From: Holdemanella sp. MSK.7.32
GTDB taxonomy: Bacteria > Bacillota_I > Bacilli_A > Erysipelotrichales > Erysipelotrichaceae
DNA length: 61,274 bases
Assembly (NCBI RefSeq): GCF_024460475.1
Contig: NZ_JANFYN010000010.1
Location: forward strand, 1 to 61,274
Direction of reading: 5' to 3'
Part shown: one piece after another, positions 26,322-34,760 of the stretch
How positions within the stretch are numbered: the stretch's first letter is position 1
How the letters are laid out: each line of letters begins with the position of its first letter
Notes under the pieces: model-generated
Database searches by the model: none
What the model was told of the DNA's origin: nothing
What the model saw: the letters and a program-made list of their open reading frames with translations, nothing else
Position numbers and translations under genes: made by a program

Positions 26322-28361
26322 ATGGCAGATAGAGAGGAAATAAAGGAAAAGTTACGTGCGAACTTTGATGGGAAAATAGTTAGAAAAGATTTAACAAAGA
26401 AAATTAAAGAGGGAGCCAATGTTCCAGTCTATGTGCTCGAGTTCCTTCTAGGCCAATATTGTGGCAGTGATGATGAAAGTATCATCGAACAAGGAATTGA
26501 ACGAGTTAAAAAGATCTTGTCCGATAATTTTGTACGTCCAGATGAAGCACAAAAGACTTTATCAGTCTTACGTGCCAAGGGGTTTTATACGGTTATTGAT
26601 AAAGTGACAATTAATTTGAATATTAAAAAAGATACCTATGAAGCTGAGTTTTCTAATCTTGGCATTAAAGAAATTCCTATTTCTGAAGAATATCCGGAAA
26701 AGTATGATCGTTTATTATGTGGTGGTATCTGGTGTATTGTACAGTTGGAATATGAATATAATGAAGAAGATAAAAATTCAAATCCAATTAAAATTTCAAA
26801 GCTTACACCAATACAAATGCCACACGTAGATATTAATGAATTAAAAGAAGGACGTAAAGCATTTAGTAAGGAAGAATGGATTGATGTTTTACTTCGCTCT
26901 ATTGGAATGGAGCCAGACCAATTAACCGAAAGAGAAAAATGGTTGTTGCTTCTTCGCTTAGTGCCACTTGTTGAAAATAATTATAACTTATGTGAATTGG
27001 GTCCTAGAAGTACGGGTAAATCCCATATTTATAAAGAAATATCTCCTAACAGCATTCTTGTTTCTGGTGGCCAGACAACCGTAGCTAATCTTTTCTACAA
27101 CATGGGCAAACGTACTGTAGGACTTGTTGGTTTATGGGATTGTGTAGCTTTTGATGAAGTTGCAGGAATCAAGTTTAAAGATAAAGATGGAATCCAGATT
27201 ATGAAAGACTATATGGCAAGTGGTTCTTTTGCACGTGGTAAAGAAGAAAAGGCTGCCAGTGCATCCATGGTCTTTGTTGGTAATATTAATCAGAGTGTCG
27301 ATGTATTACTGAAAACATCTTCTTTATTTGATCCATTTCCACCTGAAATGGGTACAGATACAGCCTTCTTAGATCGTATTCATTGCTATTTACCAGGATG
27401 GGAAGTACCAAAGTTCAGACCGGATCACTTTACAGATGAATATGGCTTTATTACGGATTACTTTGCTGAATTCATTCGTGAACTTAGAAAAACACAGGAA
27501 AGTGATGCATTAGATAAATACTTTAAGTTAGGTAAAAACTTAAACCAAAGAGATACCATTTCTGTAAGAAAGACAGTATCTGGTTTAGTTAAATTATTAT
27601 ATCCAAATGAAGATTATACAAAAGAAGAGCTTGAAGAAATCCTCCGCATTGGCCTAGAAATGAGAAGACGTGTGAAAGAACAGTTAAAGAAGATAGGCGG
27701 TATGGAATTCTACGATGTGAACTTCTCATATATTGATAATGAATCCTTTGAAGAAAAGTATGTGTCTGTTCCTGAACAAGGATCAAGTACATTAATTCCT
27801 GAAGGTATGTGCAATCCAGGACAAATCTATACAGTTTCTACTGGTAAGTCTGGAATGATTGGTTTATTCAGACTGGAATCACAGCTTTTACCAGGTAATG
27901 GTAAATTAACGTGCAATGGTATAGGAAGTGACAGAGAAGCTAGAGAAAGTACACAGAATGCTTTTAACTATTTGAAAGCCAACAGCAATCACATCAGTCA
28001 GTCTATCAGTACAACAACGAAAGATTACATAATTCAGTTCCAGGATTTACAGGGGATTGGTATGACAAGCACATTAGCATTGCCAACATTAATTGCTCTT
28101 TGTTCTATCGCATTACAGAAACCGACAGTTAGTTCACTTGCAATATTGGGTGATATTAGTGTTAGTGGTACAGTAAATAAAGTTGAAAACTTAGCAAACA
28201 CTTTACAGGTATGTTTGGATTCAGGCGCAAAGAAAGTACTTTTACCAATTACATCAGCTGTAGATTTGGGAACAGTACCACCAGAATTAGTAGGCTGTTT
28301 TAATTTGATATTCTTTAACAATGCAGAAGATGCAGTGTTTAAGGCACTAGGAGTTGAATAA
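26322..28361 (+). CDS. brxL: BREX Lon-like protease/AAA protein BrxL
   Basis: A 679-residue protein. An AAA+ ATPase domain holds Walker A PRSTGKSH (~residues 228-235) and Walker B VAFDEVAG (~273-280). It is followed by a Lon-protease-like C-terminal domain (LGDISVSGTVNKV and SGAKKVLLP, with the Lys of the Lon fold). BrxL is the final core gene of type 1 BREX. It forms DNA-binding rings and acts in phage exclusion. The start follows AGGAGGTTTTT. Length and motif order are normal for the family. Confidence 0.95.
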   Translation: MADREEIKEKLRANFDGKIVRKDLTKKIKEGANVPVYVLEFLLGQYCGSDDESIIEQGIERVKKILSDNFVRPDEAQKTLSVLRAKGFYTVIDKVTINLNIKKDTYEAEFSNLGIKEIPISEEYPEKYDRLLCGGIWCIVQLEYEYNEEDKNSNPIKISKLTPIQMPHVDINELKEGRKAFSKEEWIDVLLRSIGMEPDQLTEREKWLLLLRLVPLVENNYNLCELGPRSTGKSHIYKEISPNSILVSGGQTTVANLFYNMGKRTVGLVGLWDCVAFDEVAGIKFKDKDGIQIMKDYMASGSFARGKEEKAASASMVFVGNINQSVDVLLKTSSLFDPFPPEMGTDTAFLDRIHCYLPGWEVPKFRPDHFTDEYGFITDYFAEFIRELRKTQESDALDKYFKLGKNLNQRDTISVRKTVSGLVKLLYPNEDYTKEELEEILRIGLEMRRRVKEQLKKIGGMEFYDVNFSYIDNESFEEKYVSVPEQGSSTLIPEGMCNPGQIYTVSTGKSGMIGLFRLESQLLPGNGKLTCNGIGSDREARESTQNAFNYLKANSNHISQSISTTTKDYIIQFQDLQGIGMTSTLALPTLIALCSIALQKPTVSSLAILGDISVSGTVNKVENLANTLQVCLDSGAKKVLLPITSAVDLGTVPPELVGCFNLIFFNNAEDAVFKALGVE

Positions 28362-28380
28362 TAAAGGAGATGATATAGTA

Positions 28381-30183
28381 GTGTCATTGGATAGCAAAAA
28401 AATAGAAATACTCGCGGTAAATGCAGTAAAAGATAGCATAGTAACAACTGATTTTCTTGATCAATATATTGCGGAAAATGACAAAGAACCTTCGTGGGAT
28501 GGATTTGTGTATATTTATGGCGATATTCGAAAAACAAAAGATACTCTCAAAGGAAGAATGCCAGTTCAAGTTAAAGGAAAAGAGTGTGATGATCACTCTA
28601 ATAAAGAAATTTCCTATTCAATGTCAAAAGCAGATCTGGTTAATTATCTGAATGATGGAGGCTGTATATTATTTGTTGTTTATATAGGAAATAATGGATT
28701 AACGAGAAAAATTTATTATTCCATACTTACTCCTATTAAGTTAAGGCAATTATTAGTAGGAGTAAACAAGACCAAAGCAATTCATTTAAAAGAATTTCCA
28801 TCAGATAAAAATCAAAAAACCACAATTTTTTTTAATGGTTTTCAAAATTGTCAAAAACAAGCAAGTTTTACAAATGGAAAATTATATAGTATAGAAGAAT
28901 TAGAAAAAAAAGACGTGCTTGAAAATATTGTAATTCCATTTTCTGGTGTTGGAATTGATGATCCTCAAAAAGCTTTAATTAATAATGAAGTATATTTATA
29001 CGCAAAAATAAAAGGAAGCAATATTCCGCAACCATTGGAAATCATCCCTCAAAATATACATACTCAGCAAGTTATAGAGGCAGATATAACAATAAATAAC
29101 AAAAAATATTACTCAGAATATGCGCTTATAAAAAGTGCAAATGAGACATGTCTTTGCATTGGCGAAAGTTTAAAAATTTATTTTTATAAGGAAAAATCCC
29201 CTGCAAAATTAAAATATAAAAGCGCTGACAAAGTAAGAATATTAGCAAAGGATTTAGAATTTATGCTCGCTTATCTTAATGAAGGTTACTTTAAAATTGG
29301 TAATGCTAACTTTCCATTTGATTATTCGGGAATGGATACATCAAATTTTGATAAAAAATTTGAGTATGCTCGTCTTTTAAATGCTAAAGAAATAGTTGAG
29401 ATGTTGGATAAATTAGGTTGTGAAGAAGATATTAATTTAAAAGAATTAAATCCTGAAAATTTAAATAACTTGAATTGTTTGATTAAATCTTTTGTGAAAA
29501 ATGAACCAATATATGCACCAAATGATGAATTACCGCCTGTCATTTGCATTAATGTTGGACCATTGAGTTTCGCTGTAATCGCTGTTAAAGAAAACAAAGA
29601 TAAATCATATAGATTACTAAATTTCTTTAGTAATTCTATTCATGTAGCTGTTGAAAATCCAAATAATAAAAAAGAAATGATTCCTGTATCTCAGTATTGC
29701 ATACTGCATAAAGAAGAACTATTGACATTAAATAACTTAGATTATAGTGTTTTACTTCCATCATTTAAAAATATTGAAAATAATGCGATTACGTATGAAA
29801 AAGCTAATTGGTTTTTGTTGGATTTGACCAGAGCTTGTGATGAGTCGAAAGGTGAAAGAAAAGAGAAAATTTTAAATACCTGTTTAGAATTCAGCCAATG
29901 GCTTGAACAATCTCCAGATGAGGATTTGGATAAGAATATAAAAAAATTAAATGCTTTGCAAGTAATAAAACGTAAACGCAATTTTGATAAAAATGAGATT
30001 AGAACCCTATATTCTATAGCTGAAGATACAACCATATGTGAGGACTGTCGTGTAGGAGCATATGTACTTTTAGGTCAACAAACTGCTGCAGAAATACATT
30101 TTGAAAAATTATCAAAAGATCAACAAAAAAACTTTAAAACTTATCCAATTTACCATTTTTGGAATAACGGTGAAAAGAAATAA
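28381..30183 (+). CDS. DUF4365-domain protein at end of BREX operon
   Basis: A protein of about 600 residues. The N-terminal ~150 residues match DUF4365 (LDQYIAENDKEPSWDGFVYI and MPVQVKGKE), a domain with the QxK arrangement of PD-(D/E)xK nucleases. The remaining ~450 residues have no recognised domain. The GTG at 28381 with AAGGAG 11 bases upstream is chosen; a TTG at 28354 overlaps the brxL stop and is less likely. It is linked to BREX by tight spacing, so it is probably a defence gene, perhaps a stand-alone nuclease effector. The lower-GC, Lys/Asn-rich sequence resembles the DUF4238 gene more than the BREX core. Confidence 0.65.
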   Translation: MSLDSKKIEILAVNAVKDSIVTTDFLDQYIAENDKEPSWDGFVYIYGDIRKTKDTLKGRMPVQVKGKECDDHSNKEISYSMSKADLVNYLNDGGCILFVVYIGNNGLTRKIYYSILTPIKLRQLLVGVNKTKAIHLKEFPSDKNQKTTIFFNGFQNCQKQASFTNGKLYSIEELEKKDVLENIVIPFSGVGIDDPQKALINNEVYLYAKIKGSNIPQPLEIIPQNIHTQQVIEADITINNKKYYSEYALIKSANETCLCIGESLKIYFYKEKSPAKLKYKSADKVRILAKDLEFMLAYLNEGYFKIGNANFPFDYSGMDTSNFDKKFEYARLLNAKEIVEMLDKLGCEEDINLKELNPENLNNLNCLIKSFVKNEPIYAPNDELPPVICINVGPLSFAVIAVKENKDKSYRLLNFFSNSIHVAVENPNNKKEMIPVSQYCILHKEELLTLNNLDYSVLLPSFKNIENNAITYEKANWFLLDLTRACDESKGERKEKILNTCLEFSQWLEQSPDEDLDKNIKKLNALQVIKRKRNFDKNEIRTLYSIAEDTTICEDCRVGAYVLLGQQTAAEIHFEKLSKDQQKNFKTYPIYHFWNNGEKK

Positions 30184-30198
30184 ATTGGAGATGATAAT

Positions 30199-30426
30199 TT
30201 GAAACGGTTCAATGAAGGAGATACTGTTTACTTTGTTGCTTCTTCTATCTTTGTAAGAAAAGCTAAAGTTGTACGGAATACTGGTGGATTTTGTACCATT
30301 ACTTTTGATGGCAATGGCAATTGTGGTACATCTGGTACACGTGTTCGTGAATCAAAGTTGTATCGTACGGAAGAAGAAGCGAATGCTATTGTTAAACAGC
30401 ATAAGGAAGCAAACAAGTGGAGATGA
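30199..30426 (+). CDS. Small conserved-looking protein ending BREX operon
   Basis: A 75-residue protein with TTG start after TTGGAG. It appears to be a small beta-barrel: GDTVYFVASSIFVRKAKVVR and GFCTITFDGNG suggest a KOW/SH3-like fold. It has no known family that I recognise. It is the last gene before a bidirectional terminator, and its 15-bp link to the DUF4365 gene suggests joint expression. Confidence 0.6.
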   Translation: MKRFNEGDTVYFVASSIFVRKAKVVRNTGGFCTITFDGNGNCGTSGTRVRESKLYRTEEEANAIVKQHKEANKWR

Positions 30427-30440
30427 GGGTTTCTCCACTT
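30415..30440. terminator. Bidirectional terminator between BREX and transfer region
   Basis: A perfect 9-bp stem AAGTGGAGA/TCTCCACTT is flanked by TTTT on the plus side and by A/T-rich sequence on the other. It overlaps the 3' end of the 75-residue gene and abuts the end of the convergent hydrolase gene. Confidence 0.75.
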
Positions 30441-31919
30441 TTACTTTGGATTGGCAAATACAATACCACCCATTCTTGACCTGTAGTAATCAAGAGTATA
30501 GGTGTTGGTTTGCCAGTCCTTTTTTGCATCTTCAAACGTATTGGTAATGCCATCATAATTACCATCTTGAATTGTAATGTTGTTGCCATCTATTTTTAAT
30601 ACTATACCAACATGGTTTTTACCAATGCCAGAGAATACAGCTCCTGCTTTAGGGGTAGTGGATCTTTCAAATTTATCTGGATGTGCTTTTAATAGTTCAT
30701 CTACACAATCCCATCCATTTCCAGTAAAGCCTGGATCATATCCATACAGTTCATAAAATCTTCCCCAAGCAAACCATGTACATTGTCCATATAAGCCTGA
30801 CTTGGCATATGGATTCTTTGTAATCCATGCTTCCATGTTATTAAAGTTTGGATTGGTTCCACCTCTAAATGTAATTCCAACATAGCGCATTACATGATTG
30901 ACATAAGATGGATCTCCATATCCAGATACATTTAATTGTTGTTTCTTCATATCTGAAAATTGTTGTGCATTGTATTTGGAATAACCACCAAAATTAGAAA
31001 GTGCCCAATCAATATATCCAGAGCCATAATTATATCCTTGCAAAGCTAGATAGATGTGTTCTGTATCTGATGGATCTTTTACATTTGCCTTTTTAACACA
31101 ATCCGAAAAGGTATGTGTACCAACATCTATGGAATACTCCGGTTCTGTAATACCATTAGGAATCCTAGGATATTTTGTATTGTATCCTGATTCACTAGCT
31201 TGCATAGGATCATTTCCTTTACCACCAGATTCCTGCATCATAATCGCTTGAAGTAAAGATACATAATCTTCTATATCGTATTCTATTGCGTATTTTCGTA
31301 TTGTATCTTCATATGCAATAACTTCTTCGCTTAAAGAAACAATTTCACTATTAGATCCACCATCTTGAGCTAATACGCTGAATGTGCCAACAAACAGAGT
31401 AATCACAATCAATAAAATCAATCCCGTTCCAAAAGAAAAGAGTGTATTCAATGTGGATACACTCTTCTTAACGATATGAAATGATTTCTTTATAGCGTGT
31501 GCTGTATTTTGGACAATAGGCTTGGAAACAAATTGTTCTGTAGACTGTTTTATCTTTGAAGCATTCACTTTATTCACAACATGCTTCTTTGCCTTGGCTA
31601 TATAAGAAATTCTTTGTGAATGAATATCATGACTTGATTCAAAAACAGTTTTCTTATTAGCTGATTTGATCTTATATTCATGATGTTTTTGTTTAATAAG
31701 CTTTGTAGCTCGATATTTAGATTCAATTACAGTCTGCTTAGCAGCAACACTTACACTATTTGTAGCCTGTACTTGTGGATTGGATTTAACAGGAGCATCT
31801 TCTTTTCTATCAGACTTTTTATTATGAATTGTTTGCTGTTTAATAAAATGCCGAATATTTCCTTTTGTATCCTTTGTTTTAATGGCTTGCATTTTCTGCT
31901 TGGTTTTTATATCTCTCAA
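30441..31919 (-). CDS. Conjugation-associated cell-wall hydrolase (lysozyme-like plus CHAP)
   Basis: A 492-residue protein. A basic N-terminal region (~140 residues) and a membrane segment (LFSFGTGLILLIVITLFVGTF) precede a CwlT-like lysozyme/transglycosylase domain (LLQAIMMQESGG, catalytic Glu). A C-terminal CHAP amidase/endopeptidase domain follows (YGQCTWFAWG with catalytic Cys, and KNHVGIVLK with His). Such proteins open peptidoglycan for the transfer channel, like VirB1 or Tn916 Orf14. The TTG at 31919 with AAAGGAG nine bases upstream is preferred; a TTG at 31943 lies in the upstream terminator. It is separated from VirB4 by the TetR/LRR cargo. Confidence 0.88.
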   Translation of the reverse strand: MRDIKTKQKMQAIKTKDTKGNIRHFIKQQTIHNKKSDRKEDAPVKSNPQVQATNSVSVAAKQTVIESKYRATKLIKQKHHEYKIKSANKKTVFESSHDIHSQRISYIAKAKKHVVNKVNASKIKQSTEQFVSKPIVQNTAHAIKKSFHIVKKSVSTLNTLFSFGTGLILLIVITLFVGTFSVLAQDGGSNSEIVSLSEEVIAYEDTIRKYAIEYDIEDYVSLLQAIMMQESGGKGNDPMQASESGYNTKYPRIPNGITEPEYSIDVGTHTFSDCVKKANVKDPSDTEHIYLALQGYNYGSGYIDWALSNFGGYSKYNAQQFSDMKKQQLNVSGYGDPSYVNHVMRYVGITFRGGTNPNFNNMEAWITKNPYAKSGLYGQCTWFAWGRFYELYGYDPGFTGNGWDCVDELLKAHPDKFERSTTPKAGAVFSGIGKNHVGIVLKIDGNNITIQDGNYDGITNTFEDAKKDWQTNTYTLDYYRSRMGGIVFANPK

Positions 31920-31941
31920 ATTTATCAACTCCTTTGTATGC

Positions 31942-31972
31942 AAAAAAGCGCCGTATTGCTACGACGCTTTTG
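31942..31972 (-). terminator. Terminator after LRR surface-protein gene
   Basis: On the minus strand, stem AAGCGTCGTA/TACGGCGCTT with loop GCAA (one G-T pair) is followed by six T residues. It isolates the LRR gene from the hydrolase gene. Confidence 0.85.
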
Positions 31973-32009
31973 TCTTGCTCGAAAGATGGAGCAAGGAAAT
32001 ACTATTCAA

Positions 32010-33863
32010 TTATTTGTTATACTTTTTCTTTCTGCTTACAACCATTGTACCGACGGCTGCACCACCGCTGATAAACAGTAAGGCAATCCATAATGCAAGG
32101 TTGCTTGTATAACCAGTCTTCGGATTCTTATCGGATGTTCGCGGTTTGGCGCTAGCAGACTTTTTCTCAAGAGCAGAAATCGCATTTTCGATAGCCTTTG
32201 CCATCTTGTCTACTTCAGATTGCTCCGTAATATTTTTACCACGCACAACAGCTTTGACAGCGTTTTTCACACCAGAGAAATCTTTGTAGTCATCCTTCTT
32301 CAAAGCATTTGCCTTCTTAATGGCTGCATCTACCTTAGTATAATCAGCATCCTTGTATTTCAGGTCAGCAATCGCATCTTCAATTGCTTTTGCCATTTTA
32401 TCCACTTCGCTCTGCTCCGTAATATTTTTATTACGGTCAACAGCATTGATAGCGGTATCCACACCGGAGAAATCCTTGTAGTCATCCTTATTCAAAGCAT
32501 CCGCCTTCGTAATGGCTGCATCGACCTCGTCATAGTTCGCATCCTTATATTGCAGGTCAGCAATGGCATCTTCGATTGCTTTCGCCATTTTATCCACTTC
32601 GCTCTGCTCCGTAATATTTTTATTACGGTCAACAGCATTGATAGCGGTATCCACACCGGAGAAATCCTTGTAGTCATCCTTGTTCAAGTTATTTGCCTTG
32701 GTAATTGCTGCATCAACATTAGCGTAGTCGGCAGACTGGACACACTTCAAGGTAAAGGTTACGCTTTTACCTTTTCCACAGTCATATTTGTAGGCAACGG
32801 TGTCTTTGTCACTATCCACTGTCAACGTGTTTCCACTTACTTTCCCACCACTCCAGTCGCTTGTCTTGGAAACGTCGAAGTTTCCCGGCAAAAGAGAAAG
32901 ATCAAAGGTGCGGTCATTGCCAACAACGATCTGGTAGATATTATCGTAACAATTCAGGTCATCCATATCTGTGTTGCTGACATCCAGAGAGGTCAATTGG
33001 TTATTGTCGCAGCTCAACTTAGTCAGTGCCGTATTCTTGCTGACATCCAGCGTGGTCAATTGGTTGTTGCGGCAGCTCAAATAAGTCAGTGCCGTATTCT
33101 TGCTGACATCCAGCGTGGTCAGTTGGTTGTAACCGCAGCTCAAATAAGTCAACGCCGTATTCTTGCTGACATCCAGCGTGGTCAGTTGGTTGCGACCGCA
33201 GTCCAAATCAGTCAGTGCCGTATTCTTACTGACATCCAGCGTGGTTAGTTGGTTGCTGCTGCAGTACAAATCAGTCAGTGCCGTATTCTTGCTGACATCT
33301 AGCGCAGTCAGTTTGTTTTCAGCGCACCACAAATTATTCAATGATGTAAAGTATTCAATGCCTTTCAGATTGGTGATCCTTTTGCGAAAACAATTAATTT
33401 TTTTAACTGCTGCGATTTCTGTATCACTTAAACTACTGTCATTGTTGGTATCAAATCCTTCGACAATAGTGCGGAAATTTGCATCTGGGAAGTTGTTATT
33501 GTCAATCGCAACACCTGCACTCTGAACGGCAATGCCATTTTCTCCTTCGCTACTCATCTGTGCTAGAGCTGCTTCGGATTGTGTATCCGGCATATCGCTG
33601 TTCTGCTTTTCCTGAGTTTTCTCTCCTTTTGGCTGGGATGTTTCATCTTCGGCTGCTGGTTCGACATATTTCCCACATTTTTCTGGTAAAGCACCCTTTG
33701 CGCCGCAGACAGGGCACTCTGCATTCATTGTTTCTTCCGTGCAAGTCGTTTCGCAGGTGCATTCAGGTGTTTCTTCTGTGCTGTCCTCGGCAAAAGCCGT
33801 GATTGGCACAAAATTGAGCACCATGCACTGAGCAAGCAGGATACTGAATAATCGTTTTTTCAT
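32010..33863 (-). CDS. LRR and FIVAR-repeat surface protein with NPKTG sorting signal
   Basis: A 617-residue secreted protein. A signal peptide (KKRLFSILLAQCMVLNF...AFA) is followed by a Cys-rich segment (CTCETTCTEE, CPVCGA), an EF-like/dockerin-like stretch (FDTNNDSSLSDTE), and about seven 21-residue leucine-rich repeats of the form LTTLDVSKNTALTxLxC. Three FIVAR-like repeats (~55-62 residues each) come next. The C-terminus is a sorting signal: NPKTG, a hydrophobic segment and KKKYNK. NPxTG-type motifs suit class B sortases, one of which is encoded at 49632-50375. The higher GC of this gene and the adjoining TetR marks a cargo insert. Likely an adhesin; the ligand is unknown. Confidence 0.88.
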   Translation of the reverse strand: MKKRLFSILLAQCMVLNFVPITAFAEDSTEETPECTCETTCTEETMNAECPVCGAKGALPEKCGKYVEPAAEDETSQPKGEKTQEKQNSDMPDTQSEAALAQMSSEGENGIAVQSAGVAIDNNNFPDANFRTIVEGFDTNNDSSLSDTEIAAVKKINCFRKRITNLKGIEYFTSLNNLWCAENKLTALDVSKNTALTDLYCSSNQLTTLDVSKNTALTDLDCGRNQLTTLDVSKNTALTYLSCGYNQLTTLDVSKNTALTYLSCRNNQLTTLDVSKNTALTKLSCDNNQLTSLDVSNTDMDDLNCYDNIYQIVVGNDRTFDLSLLPGNFDVSKTSDWSGGKVSGNTLTVDSDKDTVAYKYDCGKGKSVTFTLKCVQSADYANVDAAITKANNLNKDDYKDFSGVDTAINAVDRNKNITEQSEVDKMAKAIEDAIADLQYKDANYDEVDAAITKADALNKDDYKDFSGVDTAINAVDRNKNITEQSEVDKMAKAIEDAIADLKYKDADYTKVDAAIKKANALKKDDYKDFSGVKNAVKAVVRGKNITEQSEVDKMAKAIENAISALEKKSASAKPRTSDKNPKTGYTSNLALWIALLFISGGAAVGTMVVSRKKKYNK

Positions 33864-34564
33864 CTAGTTTCCTCCATTTCGTTGTTCTTTGACAGCTTAA
33901 AATCGTATTTCATTTCCAGCATTGTAAACAGCTTATACATAACCTTTGTAGCAATTTCTTTAATATCCAGTGATTGAATAAAGGCAAGTACCTTTGCCTG
34001 TTCTTCCTCCGGTACACGATATACTCTCATTGATGCCGTCAAAAAGCGGCTGAGCTTGCGTTCCAATGGAAAATGAATATCACATTTTCTCGCCATATAG
34101 CTACGCATCAGTCCCGCTGTGCCGATTTCCATCTCGTAAAAGTCGCTCTCGGTATCATTGGGAAAATTTTCACCAAAAATCTGTTTCAGCTCTGCCGTGG
34201 TATGCAGGTAAATATATTCCGATGTGTCGGGCAGGGAATAGGCTTCAATGTAGATTTCCCGCAGGTTCTCATTCAGCTCGGTCAGAGTCAATTGGATTGC
34301 CGTTTCTACCGCATAGGCGTAAACTGGTGGAAGCTTGCTGTCTGCAATGCTTCTTGCCACGCCGAATTGTCCGCCGAACATCGTTTCGGTCAATTCCAGT
34401 AAAATTTTGTCCTTGGTAGGAAACAGATTCAAATAGCTTCCTCTTGCAACACCTGCTTCATCCACAATCTGACTGACAGAGGTGTTTTTATACCCCTGTT
34501 CCAGAAAGAGACGGACGCACACAGTCAGTATTTTCCTCTTTGTTTCACTGCTGTCTCTTCGCAA
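33860..34564 (-). CDS. TetR-family regulator
   Basis: A 234-residue TetR-type repressor. The N-terminal helix-turn-helix reads FLEQGYKNTSVSQIVDEAGV ahead of ARGSYLNLFPTKDKIL. The ligand-binding C-terminal half has no recognisable family. The TTG at 34564 after AGAGGTGA is preferred; a GTG at 34573 overlaps that site. The stop codon overlaps the start of the LRR gene (ATGA), so both are co-translated. It probably represses itself and the LRR protein through the dyad at 34587-34606. Confidence 0.85.
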   Translation of the reverse strand: MRRDSSETKRKILTVCVRLFLEQGYKNTSVSQIVDEAGVARGSYLNLFPTKDKILLELTETMFGGQFGVARSIADSKLPPVYAYAVETAIQLTLTELNENLREIYIEAYSLPDTSEYIYLHTTAELKQIFGENFPNDTESDFYEMEIGTAGLMRSYMARKCDIHFPLERKLSRFLTASMRVYRVPEEEQAKVLAFIQSLDIKEIATKVMYKLFTMLEMKYDFKLSKNNEMEETR

Positions 34565-34586
34565 ATATATCACCTCTCTTTAAATG

Positions 34587-34606
34587 TATTAGTACACATA
34601 CTAATA
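34587..34606. promoter_or_regulatory. TetR operator dyad
   Basis: TATTAGTA-CACA-TACTAATA has perfect 8-bp arms and lies just upstream of the TetR ribosome site, as expected for an autoregulatory operator. Confidence 0.7.
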
Positions 34607-34760
34607 ATATCATAGCAAGTGCAAAAAAGGAAAGTAGAATTTGAAACTTTACCACCGTAAACTGTGACATTTCCGCAAGCGCTGGCTTCTTCCATAACTC
34701 ACGAAACTTTATAACTACTTGAATACTACCCTCAATGGAAAAGCAGAAATTGAATTCTGC

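Noticed and set aside
32220..33248. A long plus-strand frame (342 codons) opposite the LRR/FIVAR gene.
   Set aside because: It is the antisense shadow of regular coding repeats and has no ribosome site or protein signature.
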